Made by a program: the position numbers and the translations under genes. A DNA stretch of 64,000 nucleotides, from contig NZ_JADKYZ010000008.1 of the NCBI RefSeq assembly GCF_015354245.1, positions 62,001-126,000 of the forward strand. The letters run 5' to 3'. Positions 42,485-51,987 of this stretch are shown piece by piece. The notes beneath the pieces are model-generated. The model saw only the letters and a program-made list of their open reading frames with translations, did not search any database and had not been told where the DNA came from. This DNA comes from Diaphorobacter caeni. Lineage in GTDB: Bacteria; Pseudomonadota; Gammaproteobacteria; Burkholderiales; Burkholderiaceae_C. How positions within the stretch are numbered: the stretch's first letter is position 1; every line of letters starts with the position of its first letter.

Positions 42485-45211
42485 ATGATGTTTGACGTTA
42501 GCGATGCGCGCCCGACGGCGGCAGCGATCCGCCGCGAAGACTACGCGGCACCGGCGTTCTGGATCGACACGGTGGACCTCACGTTCGACCTGGACCCCGC
42601 CAAGACGCGCGTGCTCAGCAAAATGCGCATCCGCCGCAACATGGACGTGGCGGCGCAGCCCCTGCGCCTCGATGGCGAGGACCTGAACCTTGCGCGCGTG
42701 ATGGTCAACGGCGGCGGCACCTCGTTCAAGATGGAGGGCTCGCAGCTCGTGCTGGAGAACCTGCCCGAGGGCGACGCACCGATCGATCTGGAGATTTTCA
42801 CGACCTGCGCGCCGATCAAGAACACCCAGCTGTCCGGCCTCTACGTCAGCAACGAAACCTTCTTCACCCAGTGCGAGGCCGAGGGCTTTCGCCGCATCAC
42901 CTATTTCCTCGATCGCCCCGACGTGATGGCGATGTACACGGTCACGCTGCGCGCCAGCAAGGCCCAGTACCCCGTGCTGCTGTCCAACGGCAATCTGGTG
43001 GATTCGGGCGACCTCGAAGACGGCCGCCACTTCGCCAAGTGGATCGATCCGCACAAGAAGCCAAGCTACCTGTTCGCGCTGGTCGCGGGCAAGCTGGTTG
43101 CGCGCGAGCAGCGGATCAAGAGCCGCGCGGGCAACAACCACCTGCTGCAGGTCTATGTGCGCCCCGGCGACCTCGAGAAGACCGAGCACGCGATGAACTC
43201 GCTGATGGCGTCCATCGCCTGGGACGAGGCGCGCTTTGGCCTCTCGCTTGACCTCGACCGCTTCATGATCGTCGCCACCAGCGACTTCAACATGGGCGCG
43301 ATGGAGAACAAGGGCCTGAACATCTTCAACACCAAGTACGTGCTCGCCAGCCAGTCCACCGCGACCGATGTGGACTACGCGAACATCGAATCGGTGGTCG
43401 GCCATGAGTATTTCCACAACTGGACCGGCGACCGCGTCACCTGCCGCGACTGGTTCCAGCTCTCGCTCAAGGAGGGTCTCACGGTCTTCCGCGATCAGGA
43501 ATTCAGCATGGACATGGCGGGCTCCGCATCCGCCCGCGCCGTCAAGCGCATCGAGGACGTGCGCGTGCTGCGCACCGTGCAATTCCCTGAGGATGCAGGC
43601 CCGATGGCCCATCCCGTGCGCCCGGACAGCTACGTGGAAATCAACAATTTCTACACCGTCACGATCTATGAAAAGGGTGCGGAAGTCGTGCGCATGCAGT
43701 CCGAAATGGTGGGCCGCGACGGCTTCGCCAAGGGCATGAAGCTGTACTTCGAGCGCCACGACGGCCACGCCGTGACCTGCGACGATTTCGTCCAGGCGAT
43801 GGCCGACGCGAACCCACAGAGCCCACTCACGCAGAACCTCGACCAGTTCAAGCGCTGGTACAGCCAGGCCGGCACGCCGCGCGTGCGCGCCTCGGGCGTG
43901 TACGACGCAGAGGCCCGCAGCTACACGCTGACGCTCTCGCAAAGCTGCCCCGCCACGCCCGGCCAGCCGACCAAGCTGCCGTTCGTCATTCCCGTGACGC
44001 TCGGCCTGCTCGGCGCTGACGGCACCGCCCTGCCCCTGCAGCAGCAAGGCGACGCAGAGGCCAGCGGCACCGAAGGCACCATCGTACTGACCGACGAGAG
44101 CCTCGCGATCACCTTCATCAACGTGGACTCCGCGCCCGTGCCCTCGCTGCTGCGCGGCTTCAGCGCGCCGGTGATTCTGGAATGCGACTTCAGCGACGCC
44201 GATCTGCTGAATCTGCTGGCCCACGACATCGACCCGTTCAACCGCTGGGAAGCCGGTCAGCGCCTTGGCATGCGCATCGCTCTGGCGGCCATCGGCAACG
44301 CCGCGATCACCGCCAATGAACAAGGCGAGATCACCGAGCCCATCCTGCCGCCGAGCTTCGTGCAGGCCATGCGCGACGTGCTGCGCAACCCGACGCTGGA
44401 TGCCGCCTTCAAGGAGCTGGTGCTCACGCTTCCTTCGGAAAGCTACATCGCCGAGCAGCTCGACGAGGTCGATCCGCAGCGCATCCACGCCGTGCGCGAA
44501 GCCATGCGCGCCGAACTCGCGAGCAGCCTGGACGCCGACTGGGTCTGGGCCTACGAAGAGCACCAGACGCCCGGAGCCTACAGCCCCGACGCCATCTCCG
44601 CAGGCCGCCGCGCGCTGGCCGGTCTTGCGCTGCACATGTTGTGTCTCGCGGCCCGCCAAAGCGGCGACGCGCTCTGGCCCGGCAAGACCTATCAGCGCTT
44701 CAAGGACGCGGGCAACATGACCGATCGCTTCGGCGCGTTGGCCGCGCTGGTCAACACCGGCCATGAACTCGCCAAGCCCGCGCTCGAACGCTTCCACGCC
44801 CTGTTCAAGGACGAGGATCTGGTGGTCGACAAGTGGTTTGCGCTGCAGGCAGGCGCCAGCGACCGCAACGGCCACATCCTGCCCGCCGTGCGCGACCTGA
44901 TGAAGCTGCCCGACTTCCAGATCAAGAACCCCAACCGCGCCCGCAGCGTGATCTTTAGCTACTGCAACGCCAACCCCGGCGCGTTCCACCGCGCGGACGG
45001 CGCCGGCTACACCTACTGGGCAGACCGCGTGCTGGAGCTCGACGGCTTCAACGTGCAGGTCGCCTCGCGCCTCGCGCGCGGCATGGACCGTTGGCGCAAG
45101 CTGGCAGAGCCCTATCGCTCGCTCGCTCGCGCCGCCATCGAACGCGTCGCCGCCAAGCCCGACCTCAGCAACGATGTGCGCGAGGTCATCACCCGCGCGC
45201 TGGCGGACTGA
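42485..45211 (+). CDS. pepN: Aminopeptidase N (M1 family)
   Basis: A 908-residue metalloaminopeptidase. The substrate motif GAMENKGLN is followed by the zinc site HEYFHNWTGDR (near residue 307) with the second Glu in LKEGLTVFRDQEF, all typical of E. coli PepN-like M1 enzymes. A DUF3458-type middle domain and a long helical C-terminal domain follow. The start ATG at 42485 has GGAG upstream. It releases N-terminal residues from peptides in the cytoplasm. Intact, and followed 45 bases later by fbp. Confidence 0.96.
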   Translation: MMFDVSDARPTAAAIRREDYAAPAFWIDTVDLTFDLDPAKTRVLSKMRIRRNMDVAAQPLRLDGEDLNLARVMVNGGGTSFKMEGSQLVLENLPEGDAPIDLEIFTTCAPIKNTQLSGLYVSNETFFTQCEAEGFRRITYFLDRPDVMAMYTVTLRASKAQYPVLLSNGNLVDSGDLEDGRHFAKWIDPHKKPSYLFALVAGKLVAREQRIKSRAGNNHLLQVYVRPGDLEKTEHAMNSLMASIAWDEARFGLSLDLDRFMIVATSDFNMGAMENKGLNIFNTKYVLASQSTATDVDYANIESVVGHEYFHNWTGDRVTCRDWFQLSLKEGLTVFRDQEFSMDMAGSASARAVKRIEDVRVLRTVQFPEDAGPMAHPVRPDSYVEINNFYTVTIYEKGAEVVRMQSEMVGRDGFAKGMKLYFERHDGHAVTCDDFVQAMADANPQSPLTQNLDQFKRWYSQAGTPRVRASGVYDAEARSYTLTLSQSCPATPGQPTKLPFVIPVTLGLLGADGTALPLQQQGDAEASGTEGTIVLTDESLAITFINVDSAPVPSLLRGFSAPVILECDFSDADLLNLLAHDIDPFNRWEAGQRLGMRIALAAIGNAAITANEQGEITEPILPPSFVQAMRDVLRNPTLDAAFKELVLTLPSESYIAEQLDEVDPQRIHAVREAMRAELASSLDADWVWAYEEHQTPGAYSPDAISAGRRALAGLALHMLCLAARQSGDALWPGKTYQRFKDAGNMTDRFGALAALVNTGHELAKPALERFHALFKDEDLVVDKWFALQAGASDRNGHILPAVRDLMKLPDFQIKNPNRARSVIFSYCNANPGAFHRADGAGYTYWADRVLELDGFNVQVASRLARGMDRWRKLAEPYRSLARAAIERVAAKPDLSNDVREVITRALAD

Positions 45212-45256
45212 TCACAGCGCCACACCAAGAATTCTGCATCCAGGAGATTTCCACAA

Positions 45257-46261
45257 ATGACACAACGCACCAGCCTCACGCGCTATCTGGTCGAACAGCA
45301 GCGCGTCGACGGACTCATCCCACCCCAGCTGCGCCTGCTGCTCGAAGTGGTCGCGCGCGCCTGCAAGCGCATCAGCTTCGCCGTCAACAAGGGCGAACTC
45401 GGTGACGTGATGGGCACCGCCGGCACCGAAAACGTGCAGGGCGAAGTCCAGAAGAAACTGGACATCATCGCCAACGAAACGCTGATCGAAGCCAACGAAT
45501 GGGGCGGCCACCTGGCGGCCATGGCCTCGGAAGAAATGGAAGGCATCTACGTGGTGCCCAACCGCTACCCGCAAGGCGAATACCTGCTGCTGTTCGATCC
45601 CCTCGACGGCTCCTCCAACATCGACGTCAACGTCAGCATCGGCACCATCTTCAGCGTCCTGAAGAAGCCCGAAGGCCACCCCGGCGTGCACGACAACGAC
45701 TTCCTGCAAGCCGGCACCGAACAGGTCGCCGCAGGCTACTGCATCTACGGCCCGCAGACCACGCTCGTGCTCACCGTGGGCGACGGCGTGGCGATGTTCA
45801 CCCTCGACCGCGAACAAGGCTCCTTCGTTCTGGTGCGCGACAACATCCGCATCCCCGACGACACCAAGGAATTCGCGATCAACATGAGCAACATGCGCCA
45901 CTGGGACGCCCCGGTCAAGCGCTACATCGACGAATGCCTGGCCGGCAAGGAAGGCCCGCGCGGCAAGGACTTCAACATGCGCTGGATCGCCAGCATGGTC
46001 GCCGACGTGCACCGCATCCTCATGCGCGGCGGCATCTTCATGTACCCCTGGGACAAGCGCGAACCCAACAAGCCCGGCAAACTGCGCCTGATGTACGAAG
46101 CCAACCCCATGGGCTGGCTCGTAGAGCAGGCCGGCGGCATGGCCACCAACGGCAAGCAGCGCATCCTGGACATCAAACCCACCCAACTGCACGAACGTGT
46201 GAGCGTCATCCTCGGCTCCAAGAACGAAGTCGAACGCGTGACAAGCTACCACGCCGAGTGA
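45257..46261 (+). CDS. fbp: Class I fructose-1,6-bisphosphatase
   Basis: A 334-residue gluconeogenic enzyme. Metal site [17 protein letters not shown], substrate residues NMSNMRHWD and [11 protein letters not shown], and C-terminal [24 protein letters not shown] are clear. It has the FBPase class I length. RBS CAGGAGAT upstream of the ATG at 45257. It may be co-transcribed with pepN (45-base gap). Ends 49 bases before tRNA-Thr. Confidence 0.97.
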   Translation: MTQRTSLTRYLVEQQRVDGLIPPQLRLLLEVVARACKRISFAVNKGELGDVMGTAGTENVQGEVQKKLDIIANETLIEANEWGGHLAAMASEEMEGIYVVPNRYPQGEYLLLFDPLDGSSNIDVNVSIGTIFSVLKKPEGHPGVHDNDFLQAGTEQVAAGYCIYGPQTTLVLTVGDGVAMFTLDREQGSFVLVRDNIRIPDDTKEFAINMSNMRHWDAPVKRYIDECLAGKEGPRGKDFNMRWIASMVADVHRILMRGGIFMYPWDKREPNKPGKLRLMYEANPMGWLVEQAGGMATNGKQRILDIKPTQLHERVSVILGSKNEVERVTSYHAE

Positions 46262-46294
46262 CCATGACGATCCGCCGAGAAGTTTTTTTCGGTA

Positions 46295-46300
46295 TATAAT
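46295..46300 (+). promoter_or_regulatory. -10 box upstream of tRNA-Thr
   Basis: TATAAT lies 10 bases before the mature tRNA. No good -35 is seen at the usual spacing (the region is TTTTTTC rich). This is a plausible sigma-70 -10. Confidence 0.5.
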
Positions 46301-46310
46301 CTCAGACTTC

Positions 46311-46386
46311 GCCGGTGTAGCTCAGTCGGTAGAGCAGCTCATTCGTAATGAGAAGGTCGGGTGTTCGATTCATCTCTCCGGCACCA
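46311..46386 (+). tRNA. tRNA-Thr (anticodon CGT)
   Basis: A 76-base cloverleaf: acceptor GCCGGTG, D arm GCTC...GAGC, anticodon loop TTCGTAA (CGT), variable AGGTC, T arm GGGTG-TTCGATT-CATCT, acceptor 3' strand CTCCGGC, then ACCA. The pair at position 6-67 is T-T and the T stem has two G-T wobbles; these weaken it slightly, but the gene looks functional. CCA is encoded. Confidence 0.93.
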
Positions 46387-46400
46387 AGTCAGTAAAGAAA

Positions 46401-46431
46401 AGCCCGCTATCCAAAAGATAGTGGGCTTTTT
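46401..46431 (+). terminator. Terminator after tRNA-Thr
   Basis: AGCCCGCTATC (46401-46411) pairs with GATAGTGGGCT (46417-46427; one G-T pair), loop CAAAA, then a T-run ending TTTTTC. It ends the tRNA transcript. Confidence 0.9.
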
Positions 46432-46487
46432 CTTTTCCTGATCGGTGTATGGGCGGATGTAAGTCGATTTTTTATGCTTGTCGCGTC

Positions 46488-47099
46488 TCAATCCATCTCC
46501 GCCATGCTGTGAAGGTATTCGTACAGTCGCATTTCGCAGTAACCGTGCCGGGAGAAAAGCTCATCCAAAATGTCCGTGGCCCCCCCGTCCAACGCATTGG
46601 GCTGCGTTTGAGTCCGGGCGAGATTCTGCACGCCCTGCGTAAATGCATTCGCATAGGTAATCAATGATTCGTGGTAGTCCGGACGCAAAAATGGTTTGGC
46701 GCTCGTTATTGCTGCGTGCAACTTCGCGCCAGCTCCTAAGAAATCCTTGTAGGGCGGTTGTAATTTTGATTGCTGCATGGAGCGAATCATTCCGAGCATC
46801 ACTGACATTGGAGCTAGGTTGTTCTGAATGCCGCTGATGGCATCGAGCCTCATTTCCGCGAGCCTGACGGCAACCACCTTTTTCACTTCTTGATTGGCTT
46901 TGATTGCCTCAGCTTGAGCAATCAGCATTGTTTTGTAGCTCTCCAAATCGCGCTGGTGCTGGGCCTTGATCGCTTCAATATCCTTGTTCAGCCAATGCGC
47001 GATTTGCGCCTTACCAAGCCCAGCGACGATTGCCAGCAGAGCAGCAGAACCTGCGCTACTCGCAATCACTGTCCACACAAAATTCCATCCGTTTTGCAT
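46488..47099 (-). CDS. Membrane-anchored coiled-coil protein, unknown
   Basis: A 203-residue protein with an N-terminal helix (NFVWTVIASSAGSAALLAIV), then a charged coiled coil (DIEAIKAQHQRDLESYKTML) and a helical globular part. It is less GC-rich than its neighbours and sits downstream of tRNA-Thr on the opposite strand, a common place for horizontally acquired genes. No integrase is visible. Function unknown. Confidence 0.65.
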   Translation of the reverse strand: MQNGWNFVWTVIASSAGSAALLAIVAGLGKAQIAHWLNKDIEAIKAQHQRDLESYKTMLIAQAEAIKANQEVKKVVAVRLAEMRLDAISGIQNNLAPMSVMLGMIRSMQQSKLQPPYKDFLGAGAKLHAAITSAKPFLRPDYHESLITYANAFTQGVQNLARTQTQPNALDGGATDILDELFSRHGYCEMRLYEYLHSMAEMD

Positions 47100-47536
47100 C
47101 GCCTTCTCTCCTTGAACTTCGAGCTTACCTGCAACTGTTCCATCAACTCATCATTTTTGCGGGAACAGTGGGGGCGACCAGGAATGTCAATATTCATGCG
47201 GGTTTGCGGCGTTCCCACAGCTGAAGATCGACCGGGGACAGCGGAGAAAGCATCCAAACAAACGTGCAAAAATTTTTACGATCGATAGATTCACCCGCAT
47301 ACAGATTACGTCACACCAGTGAAGCGTGATCACGTTTGGATTCCAGCATCGATCACAGCGACGAAAGCCGCAGCTTCCGCATTTGGTCTGCCGCTTTTTC
47401 ATTCGGCCCCTCTTTGATGATGGCTTGATGAGCAGGCGCAAGCGGTTTTCCGGTAGTCCAACCGATCGAGCTACCGCCAGGTTTGGACTCAGAGCGGCGG
47501 TTCTGGCAAGCCACAATCGTGGGAAGCCAAGCATGG
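47100..47536. other. 437-base stretch without a clear gene
   Basis: Small frames on the minus strand (47187-47729; 47353-47556) run here, but none has a family pattern and the longest overlaps the permease gene. The stretch is less GC-rich, like the neighbouring gene at 46488, and may be a remnant of an insertion. No repeats or RNA were found. Confidence 0.4.
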
Positions 47537-48970
47537 CTATCCCGGCACACTCCCACGCCGTTGCCCGCGATTCGCGCGCCAATGCACCACCAAACCGGCC
47601 ACCACTATCACCAACGCCGCCCCACCGGTAGACAGCACCAGCGGCCGGTACTGGTCCACAAACAGCATCACCACCAGCGCGACGATGATGAACACGATGA
47701 CCAGGTAGGTGAGCCAAGGGAACAGCCACATCTTCAGGCGGATTTCGCGGCCTTCGGCTTCGAGTTTGCGGCGCATTTTGAGCTGGGAGAAGGCGACGAC
47801 GAGGTAGACCAGCAGGGCGATCATGCCGGTGGTGTTCATCAGCATGTCGAGAATGTCGCGGGGGCGCAGGGAGTCAAAGAAATTGAGCACGGCGATGCCG
47901 ACGGCCATGAGGCAGGAGGCGATCACGGCGTAGATAGGTGTGCCGTTGCGGCGGGTGAGCTGCAGCACGGCCGGTGCGTCGCCGCGCTTGGCCAATGAGT
48001 AGAGCATGCGCGAGCAGGTGTAGTGGGCGGAGATGAAGCAGCTGCTGACCGAGGTGAGCACCACGCCGCTCATGATCCAGCGCGCGCCGGGCACGCCCAG
48101 CATCTCGAGCGTGCGGCGGTAGGCGCCGTAGCCGGATTTCCCGAGCAGCGGGTCGTTCCAGGGCACGAGGCAGACGATCAGAAAAATCGAGCCGATGTAG
48201 AACAGGCAGATGCGCCAGACCACCGAGTTGGTGGCGCGCACGATCTGCTCGGTGGGGTTCTGGGCTTCCGATGCGGCGATGGTGACGATCTCGGCACCAA
48301 GAAACGCGAACATCACGCCGAGCAGCGCAATGGCCAGCGACTCAATGCCCTTGGGCATGAAGCCGCCGTGCGCGGTGAGGTGCGTGAAGCCCCCTGTCTC
48401 GCCCAGCGGCCAGAGCTTGAAGACCGCCAGCACGCCCAGCGAGATGAAAGCGATGATGGCGATGACCTTGATGAGCGCAAACCAGAATTCGAACTCGCCG
48501 TAATTGCGCACCTGCAGGAAGTTCACGATGATGAGCAGCGCCGTCATCAGCGCGGTGAAGGCGTTGATGCTCACCATCGGAAACCAGTCGTGCAGGATCA
48601 TGCCGGCGACGTAGGCCTCCCAGGCCATGAGCAGTGTCCAGAACCACCAGTAGAGCCAGCCGATGGTGAAGCCTGCCCAGCGGCCAATGGCTTTTTCGGC
48701 ATAGGTGGAGAACGATCCGGTGTCGGGCGAGGACGTGGCCATCTCGCCGAGCATGCGCATGATGAGGATGACGAGTATGCCGCCCGCCAGATAGGCGAGC
48801 ACCGTGGCCGGTCCGGCCTGGGCGATGACGCTGCCCGAGCCGACGAACAGCGCCGCGCCGATGACGCCCGCGATGGACATCATGGTGAGATGGCGCGTCT
48901 TGAGCGCGCTGCTGAGCGCGTTGTGGCTGCCCGCAGTCTCGTACGGACGGGCGCTGGTTTCTGTGGTCAT
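47537..48970 (-). CDS. gabP: GABA permease-like amino acid transporter
   Basis: A 477-residue APC transporter with 12 hydrophobic helices, closely following E. coli GabP: LKTRHLTMMSIAGVIGAALF, SPDTGSFSTYAEKAIGRWAG, NYGEFEFWFALIKVIAIIAF, FLGAEIVTIAASEAQNP and SSCFISAHYTCSRMLYSLAK. It probably imports GABA or a similar amino acid; substrate range is not certain. The ATG at 48968-48970 has GGGAGA seven bases upstream; a longer start to 49219 is unlikely. It is divergent from a MocR-type regulator, which probably controls it. Confidence 0.9.
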   Translation of the reverse strand: MTTETSARPYETAGSHNALSSALKTRHLTMMSIAGVIGAALFVGSGSVIAQAGPATVLAYLAGGILVILIMRMLGEMATSSPDTGSFSTYAEKAIGRWAGFTIGWLYWWFWTLLMAWEAYVAGMILHDWFPMVSINAFTALMTALLIIVNFLQVRNYGEFEFWFALIKVIAIIAFISLGVLAVFKLWPLGETGGFTHLTAHGGFMPKGIESLAIALLGVMFAFLGAEIVTIAASEAQNPTEQIVRATNSVVWRICLFYIGSIFLIVCLVPWNDPLLGKSGYGAYRRTLEMLGVPGARWIMSGVVLTSVSSCFISAHYTCSRMLYSLAKRGDAPAVLQLTRRNGTPIYAVIASCLMAVGIAVLNFFDSLRPRDILDMLMNTTGMIALLVYLVVAFSQLKMRRKLEAEGREIRLKMWLFPWLTYLVIVFIIVALVVMLFVDQYRPLVLSTGGAALVIVVAGLVVHWRANRGQRRGSVPG

Positions 48971-49161
48971 GTTGAATGTCTCCCTCATTGTTGTGAGTCC
49001 GGTGCCCGGCCTTGATGACGTTCGCGTGCGTTGCTGCACATTCGCCATCAAGGCCCTGTAGAGCCGCCACCGTTGGGCCGGCGGGCAGTCAGCCAACAAA
49101 TGTAAAAACCGCCCTTTGCCTCGTCCATGCACAGATGTGACGCAAGACGGCGGCACTGTGC

Positions 49162-49184
49162 TGTGCGTAGATTCGCTACACACA
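49162..49184. promoter_or_regulatory. Inverted repeat between permease and regulator genes
   Basis: TGTGCGTAG (49162-49170) and CTACACACA (49176-49184) are inverted repeats with one mismatch, spaced five bases, 33 bases ahead of the regulator ATG. A candidate operator for the MocR-type regulator. Confidence 0.5.
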
Positions 49185-49217
49185 AACCCTGTGCGACCTA
49201 CCACCCGCACTGCCGCC

Positions 49218-50627
49218 ATGCTTTCCCTTCAACCCTCTTCCTCCACGCCGCTGGTGGTGCAGATCACGGACGGTCTGCGCGCGCTGATCGACACGCGCTC
49301 GCTCAAGCCCGGCGTCAAGCTGCCGTCGATCCGCGCCTTCGCCGCGACGCATGCAGTGAGCGTGTTCACCGTGGTCGAGGCCTACAACCGGTTGGTCGCG
49401 CAGGGGCTGCTCAGTTGTCAGCCGCAAGCGGGCTTCTTCGTCAATCGCGTGATGCGTGCCGAGCCGCCGGACAGGCCCAGCCACGCACGCCATCGGCCGG
49501 TGTTCGATGCCGACTGGTATCTCCAGCAGATCTTCGAGAATCGGGACTGGCCACTCAAACCCGGCTGCGGCTGGCTGCCCGATGAATGGATGTTTGCCGA
49601 CGGCGTGCGTCGCGGCCTGCGCAAGCTGGGTGCGCAGGGCCTGTCGCTGAGCGGCTATGGCGACCCCATGGGTCTTCTCGCGCTGCGCCGGACGATCGCG
49701 CAGAACCTCGCGCACGACCAGCTCATTGCGGCGGGCAGCGATCAGGTCCTGCTCACGCACGGCGCAAGCCAGGGCCTGGAGCTGGCCGCCTGCTGTCTGG
49801 TGCAAGCAGGCGATGTGGTGCTGGTCGATGATCCAGGCTATCCCAATCTGATGCGGCTGCTGCGCTCGCTCGGCGCGCGGCTGATCGGCGTGCCGCGCAC
49901 CCCATCGGGCTACGACATGCAACGGCTCGAACAGTTGCTGGCGGCGACGGAATTGCCTCGCCCCACGGTCTTCTTCACGCAGCCGCGGCTGCAGAGCCCG
50001 ACCTGCTCACGCGCCAGTCTCGCGCAGATGCACCAGCTCCTGAAATGGGCGACGCAGCACGACTTCATGCTGGTCGAAAACGACATCTATGCCGACATGG
50101 ACGCCAACCACCAGGCGTCGCTCGCGAGCCTCGATCAACTCGATCGCGTGATCTATCTCGGCAGCTTCTCCAAGACCGTCTCGGCCAATCTGCGCGTGGG
50201 CTATCTGCTGGCGCGCAAGGACATCGTCACGCGACTCACGCAGCGCAAGATGCTCTCGGGCCTGACCAGCTCCGAGGTGGCAGAGCGAGTGGTGTTCAAC
50301 GTCATCACGGATGGGCGCTGGCGACGGCATCTCAAGCTGGTGCGCGAGCGGCTGACGGCCACGCATGACAAGGTCGCGCAGGCCTTGCAGCGCCTCGGCT
50401 TCGAGCTGTACTGCGAGCCGCGTGAAGGCATGTATCTCTGGGCGCGGCATCCGCAGGTGGCCGACTCCATGACCATGGCGGCTGCGGCCGCTCAAGAAGG
50501 CATTCTGCTCGGGCTTGGACAGTTGTTCGTCGTCGATGATCAGCGCACGGACTGGCTGCGCTTCAACGTGGCGTTCAGCGATGATGAGCGCTTGTGGCGG
50601 TGGATTGAGGACTGGTTGAGGCGATGA
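49218..50627 (+). CDS. MocR/GabR-type GntR regulator with aminotransferase domain
   Basis: A 469-residue protein: N-terminal GntR winged helix (PLVVQITDGLRALIDTRSLK, LPSIRAFAATHAVSVFTVVE) and a PLP-dependent aminotransferase-like domain with SLSGYGDPMGLLALRRTI, VLVDDPGYPNLMRLLRSLG and the PLP lysine in YLGSFSKTVSANLRVGYL. These proteins use PLP and an amino acid signal to control transporter or catabolic genes. The start at 49218 was chosen because the MocR family begins there; an upstream ATG lies in the operator. Likely regulator of the divergent permease. Confidence 0.9.
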   Translation: MLSLQPSSSTPLVVQITDGLRALIDTRSLKPGVKLPSIRAFAATHAVSVFTVVEAYNRLVAQGLLSCQPQAGFFVNRVMRAEPPDRPSHARHRPVFDADWYLQQIFENRDWPLKPGCGWLPDEWMFADGVRRGLRKLGAQGLSLSGYGDPMGLLALRRTIAQNLAHDQLIAAGSDQVLLTHGASQGLELAACCLVQAGDVVLVDDPGYPNLMRLLRSLGARLIGVPRTPSGYDMQRLEQLLAATELPRPTVFFTQPRLQSPTCSRASLAQMHQLLKWATQHDFMLVENDIYADMDANHQASLASLDQLDRVIYLGSFSKTVSANLRVGYLLARKDIVTRLTQRKMLSGLTSSEVAERVVFNVITDGRWRRHLKLVRERLTATHDKVAQALQRLGFELYCEPREGMYLWARHPQVADSMTMAAAAAQEGILLGLGQLFVVDDQRTDWLRFNVAFSDDERLWRWIEDWLRR

Positions 50628-50642
50628 GGCGTCAATGCGGCC

Positions 50643-51422
50643 TCATTGCAGCCTCAATGCAAAACGGCCCGCGTCGAAAAAGCCGAGGCCGCAGGGGTCG
50701 ACAAGCTCACAGCGAAAGCCAGGTTCCGCCGAGCAAACAGAAAGCCAGGCAGGCTCACCTTCCGCCGTTTTCGCCCGCCATGAATGTGCATCTGAATCAT
50801 CGGAATCATCGGAATCGTCTGAATCATCGGCCTGCGGCTGGCATGCAAGCCGTGGCAGCAGTTGGAAATCGACGCCTGTTCCGGCTCGTTTGAACCACGA
50901 CTCCTTCAAACTCCACCACTGCATGAATTGCAGATGGCGCTGCTGCTCATCGTCGATCCGCATCAGCTGATCGAGCTCGGTGGGCGTGCAGGCGAGCTGC
51001 GCGAGTTCGCTCAGCGTGCTGCGCGGTTTGCGGGTCAGCACCTCGATGTCGACTCCGACGGGCTGCGATGCCGCAGCGCAGGCGATGAGGCCGTGGCTGT
51101 GAGAAAGGGAAAGATGGATGTCGCCGCCCTGTGCGAAATGTGCAGGGTGCGCGAGCTGCGCGATCGGTGCGTGCTGCACACGCGGAGCCTGTCCGGGCGG
51201 CGCATCCAGAGGCCATTGCGCGATCTGCCGCTCATCACCCGCAAGCAGCAGGCGCAGGGCATATCGGCAAGCGATGAATTCTTCACGACGGGCTGGCGCC
51301 TGCAACTGCGCCAGCCGGTCCTGTTCCGATGCGGTCAGCCAGGTGTCGAACGCGCTGCGCGCGGCAGCGCTCCACATGGCCGAGCGGGTGGCCACCAACA
51401 GCCGGACTGTCGATGTGGCCAT
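50643..51422 (-). CDS. 4'-phosphopantetheinyl transferase of the pigment cluster
   Basis: A 259-residue Sfp-type transferase that primes acyl carrier proteins. Motifs: HLSLSHSHGLIACAA, VGVDIEVLTRK (metal binding Asp/Glu) and WWSLKESWFKRAGTGVD (Trp-Lys-Glu-Lys). Between residues about 205 and 217 a run of Asp-Ser-Asp units is encoded by tandem 9-base repeats. It ends the pigment operon. The start is ATG at 51420-51422, eight bases after the small secreted-protein gene. Converges with the MocR gene (15-base gap). Confidence 0.9.
   Translation of the reverse strand: MATSTVRLLVATRSAMWSAAARSAFDTWLTASEQDRLAQLQAPARREEFIACRYALRLLLAGDERQIAQWPLDAPPGQAPRVQHAPIAQLAHPAHFAQGGDIHLSLSHSHGLIACAAASQPVGVDIEVLTRKPRSTLSELAQLACTPTELDQLMRIDDEQQRHLQFMQWWSLKESWFKRAGTGVDFQLLPRLACQPQADDSDDSDDSDDSDAHSWRAKTAEGEPAWLSVCSAEPGFRCELVDPCGLGFFDAGRFALRLQ
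50798..50838. repeat. 9-base tandem repeat inside the phosphopantetheinyl transferase gene
   Basis: Units like GAATCATCG repeat about four times with few differences. Each unit is three codons (Asp/Ser/Asp on the minus strand), so copy-number change would keep the frame. Confidence 0.75.
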
Positions 51423-51430
51423 CCGATGGA

Positions 51431-51871
51431 TCACTTGGTCTTGGCGTAGGTGCCCTTGAGCGTGACGCCCGCCATGATGTTGCCGGCGGCGCATTGGAAG
51501 TTGGAAGGATCCTTCACCTCATTGCGCTTGTTGAAGCTGTGCAGGTCCACCACCGCGTTCGCGCCCTTTTGCTTGGCCGAATCCTGGAAGGCCATCAGCG
51601 CGGACAGCGCGGCCCACTTGCAGGCGGTGGCGTCGTCCTTGCCCACGCCGTTGGTCTTCTTGTTGGAGGTGTCATCGCCCAGCTTGGCGGCGATGGCGGG
51701 CGTGCGCGCACCGGACATGTAGAACTTCACGCTGCCGTCGAGCTTGCCGTCGGCCATGCCCATCTGGATCACGTCCTCGATCGGGAACATCAGCGCGTCG
51801 TTGCGCGCGTGTGCAGCTGTCACGGCGCCCAGCGCCAGCAGTGCCACCATGGCTGTCTTCTTCATGCTCAT
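51431..51871 (-). CDS. Small secreted protein at the end of the pigment operon
   Basis: A 146-residue protein with signal peptide MSMKKTAMVALLALGAVTAA and a two-Cys globular part (ATACKWAALSALMAFQDSAK, FNKRNEVKDPSNFQCAAGN). AGGAGA lies before the ATG at 51869-51871. It is on the same strand between the ketosynthase and the phosphopantetheinyl transferase. I recognise it only as a small envelope protein often linked to aryl polyene clusters; its function is not known. Confidence 0.75.
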   Translation of the reverse strand: MSMKKTAMVALLALGAVTAAHARNDALMFPIEDVIQMGMADGKLDGSVKFYMSGARTPAIAAKLGDDTSNKKTNGVGKDDATACKWAALSALMAFQDSAKQKGANAVVDLHSFNKRNEVKDPSNFQCAAGNIMAGVTLKGTYAKTK

Positions 51872-51987
51872 CTGTCTTCTCCTGTGTTGTGGGTCTCCGA
51901 CCCGCTGTTGAGTATTGAGTGAATGGTCCGGGAATGCGTCGGCAACGCCTGCTGCACACCCGGTGGTTCCAGGAAGGCGTCCGCGAT

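Noticed and set aside
42467-44989. 840-codon minus-strand frame opposite pepN
   Set aside because: Shadow of pepN codons; low complexity, no conserved motif.
47187-47729. Minus-strand frame of 180 codons between permease and the small membrane protein
   Set aside because: It starts inside the permease C-terminus and has a biased composition without pattern; not supported.
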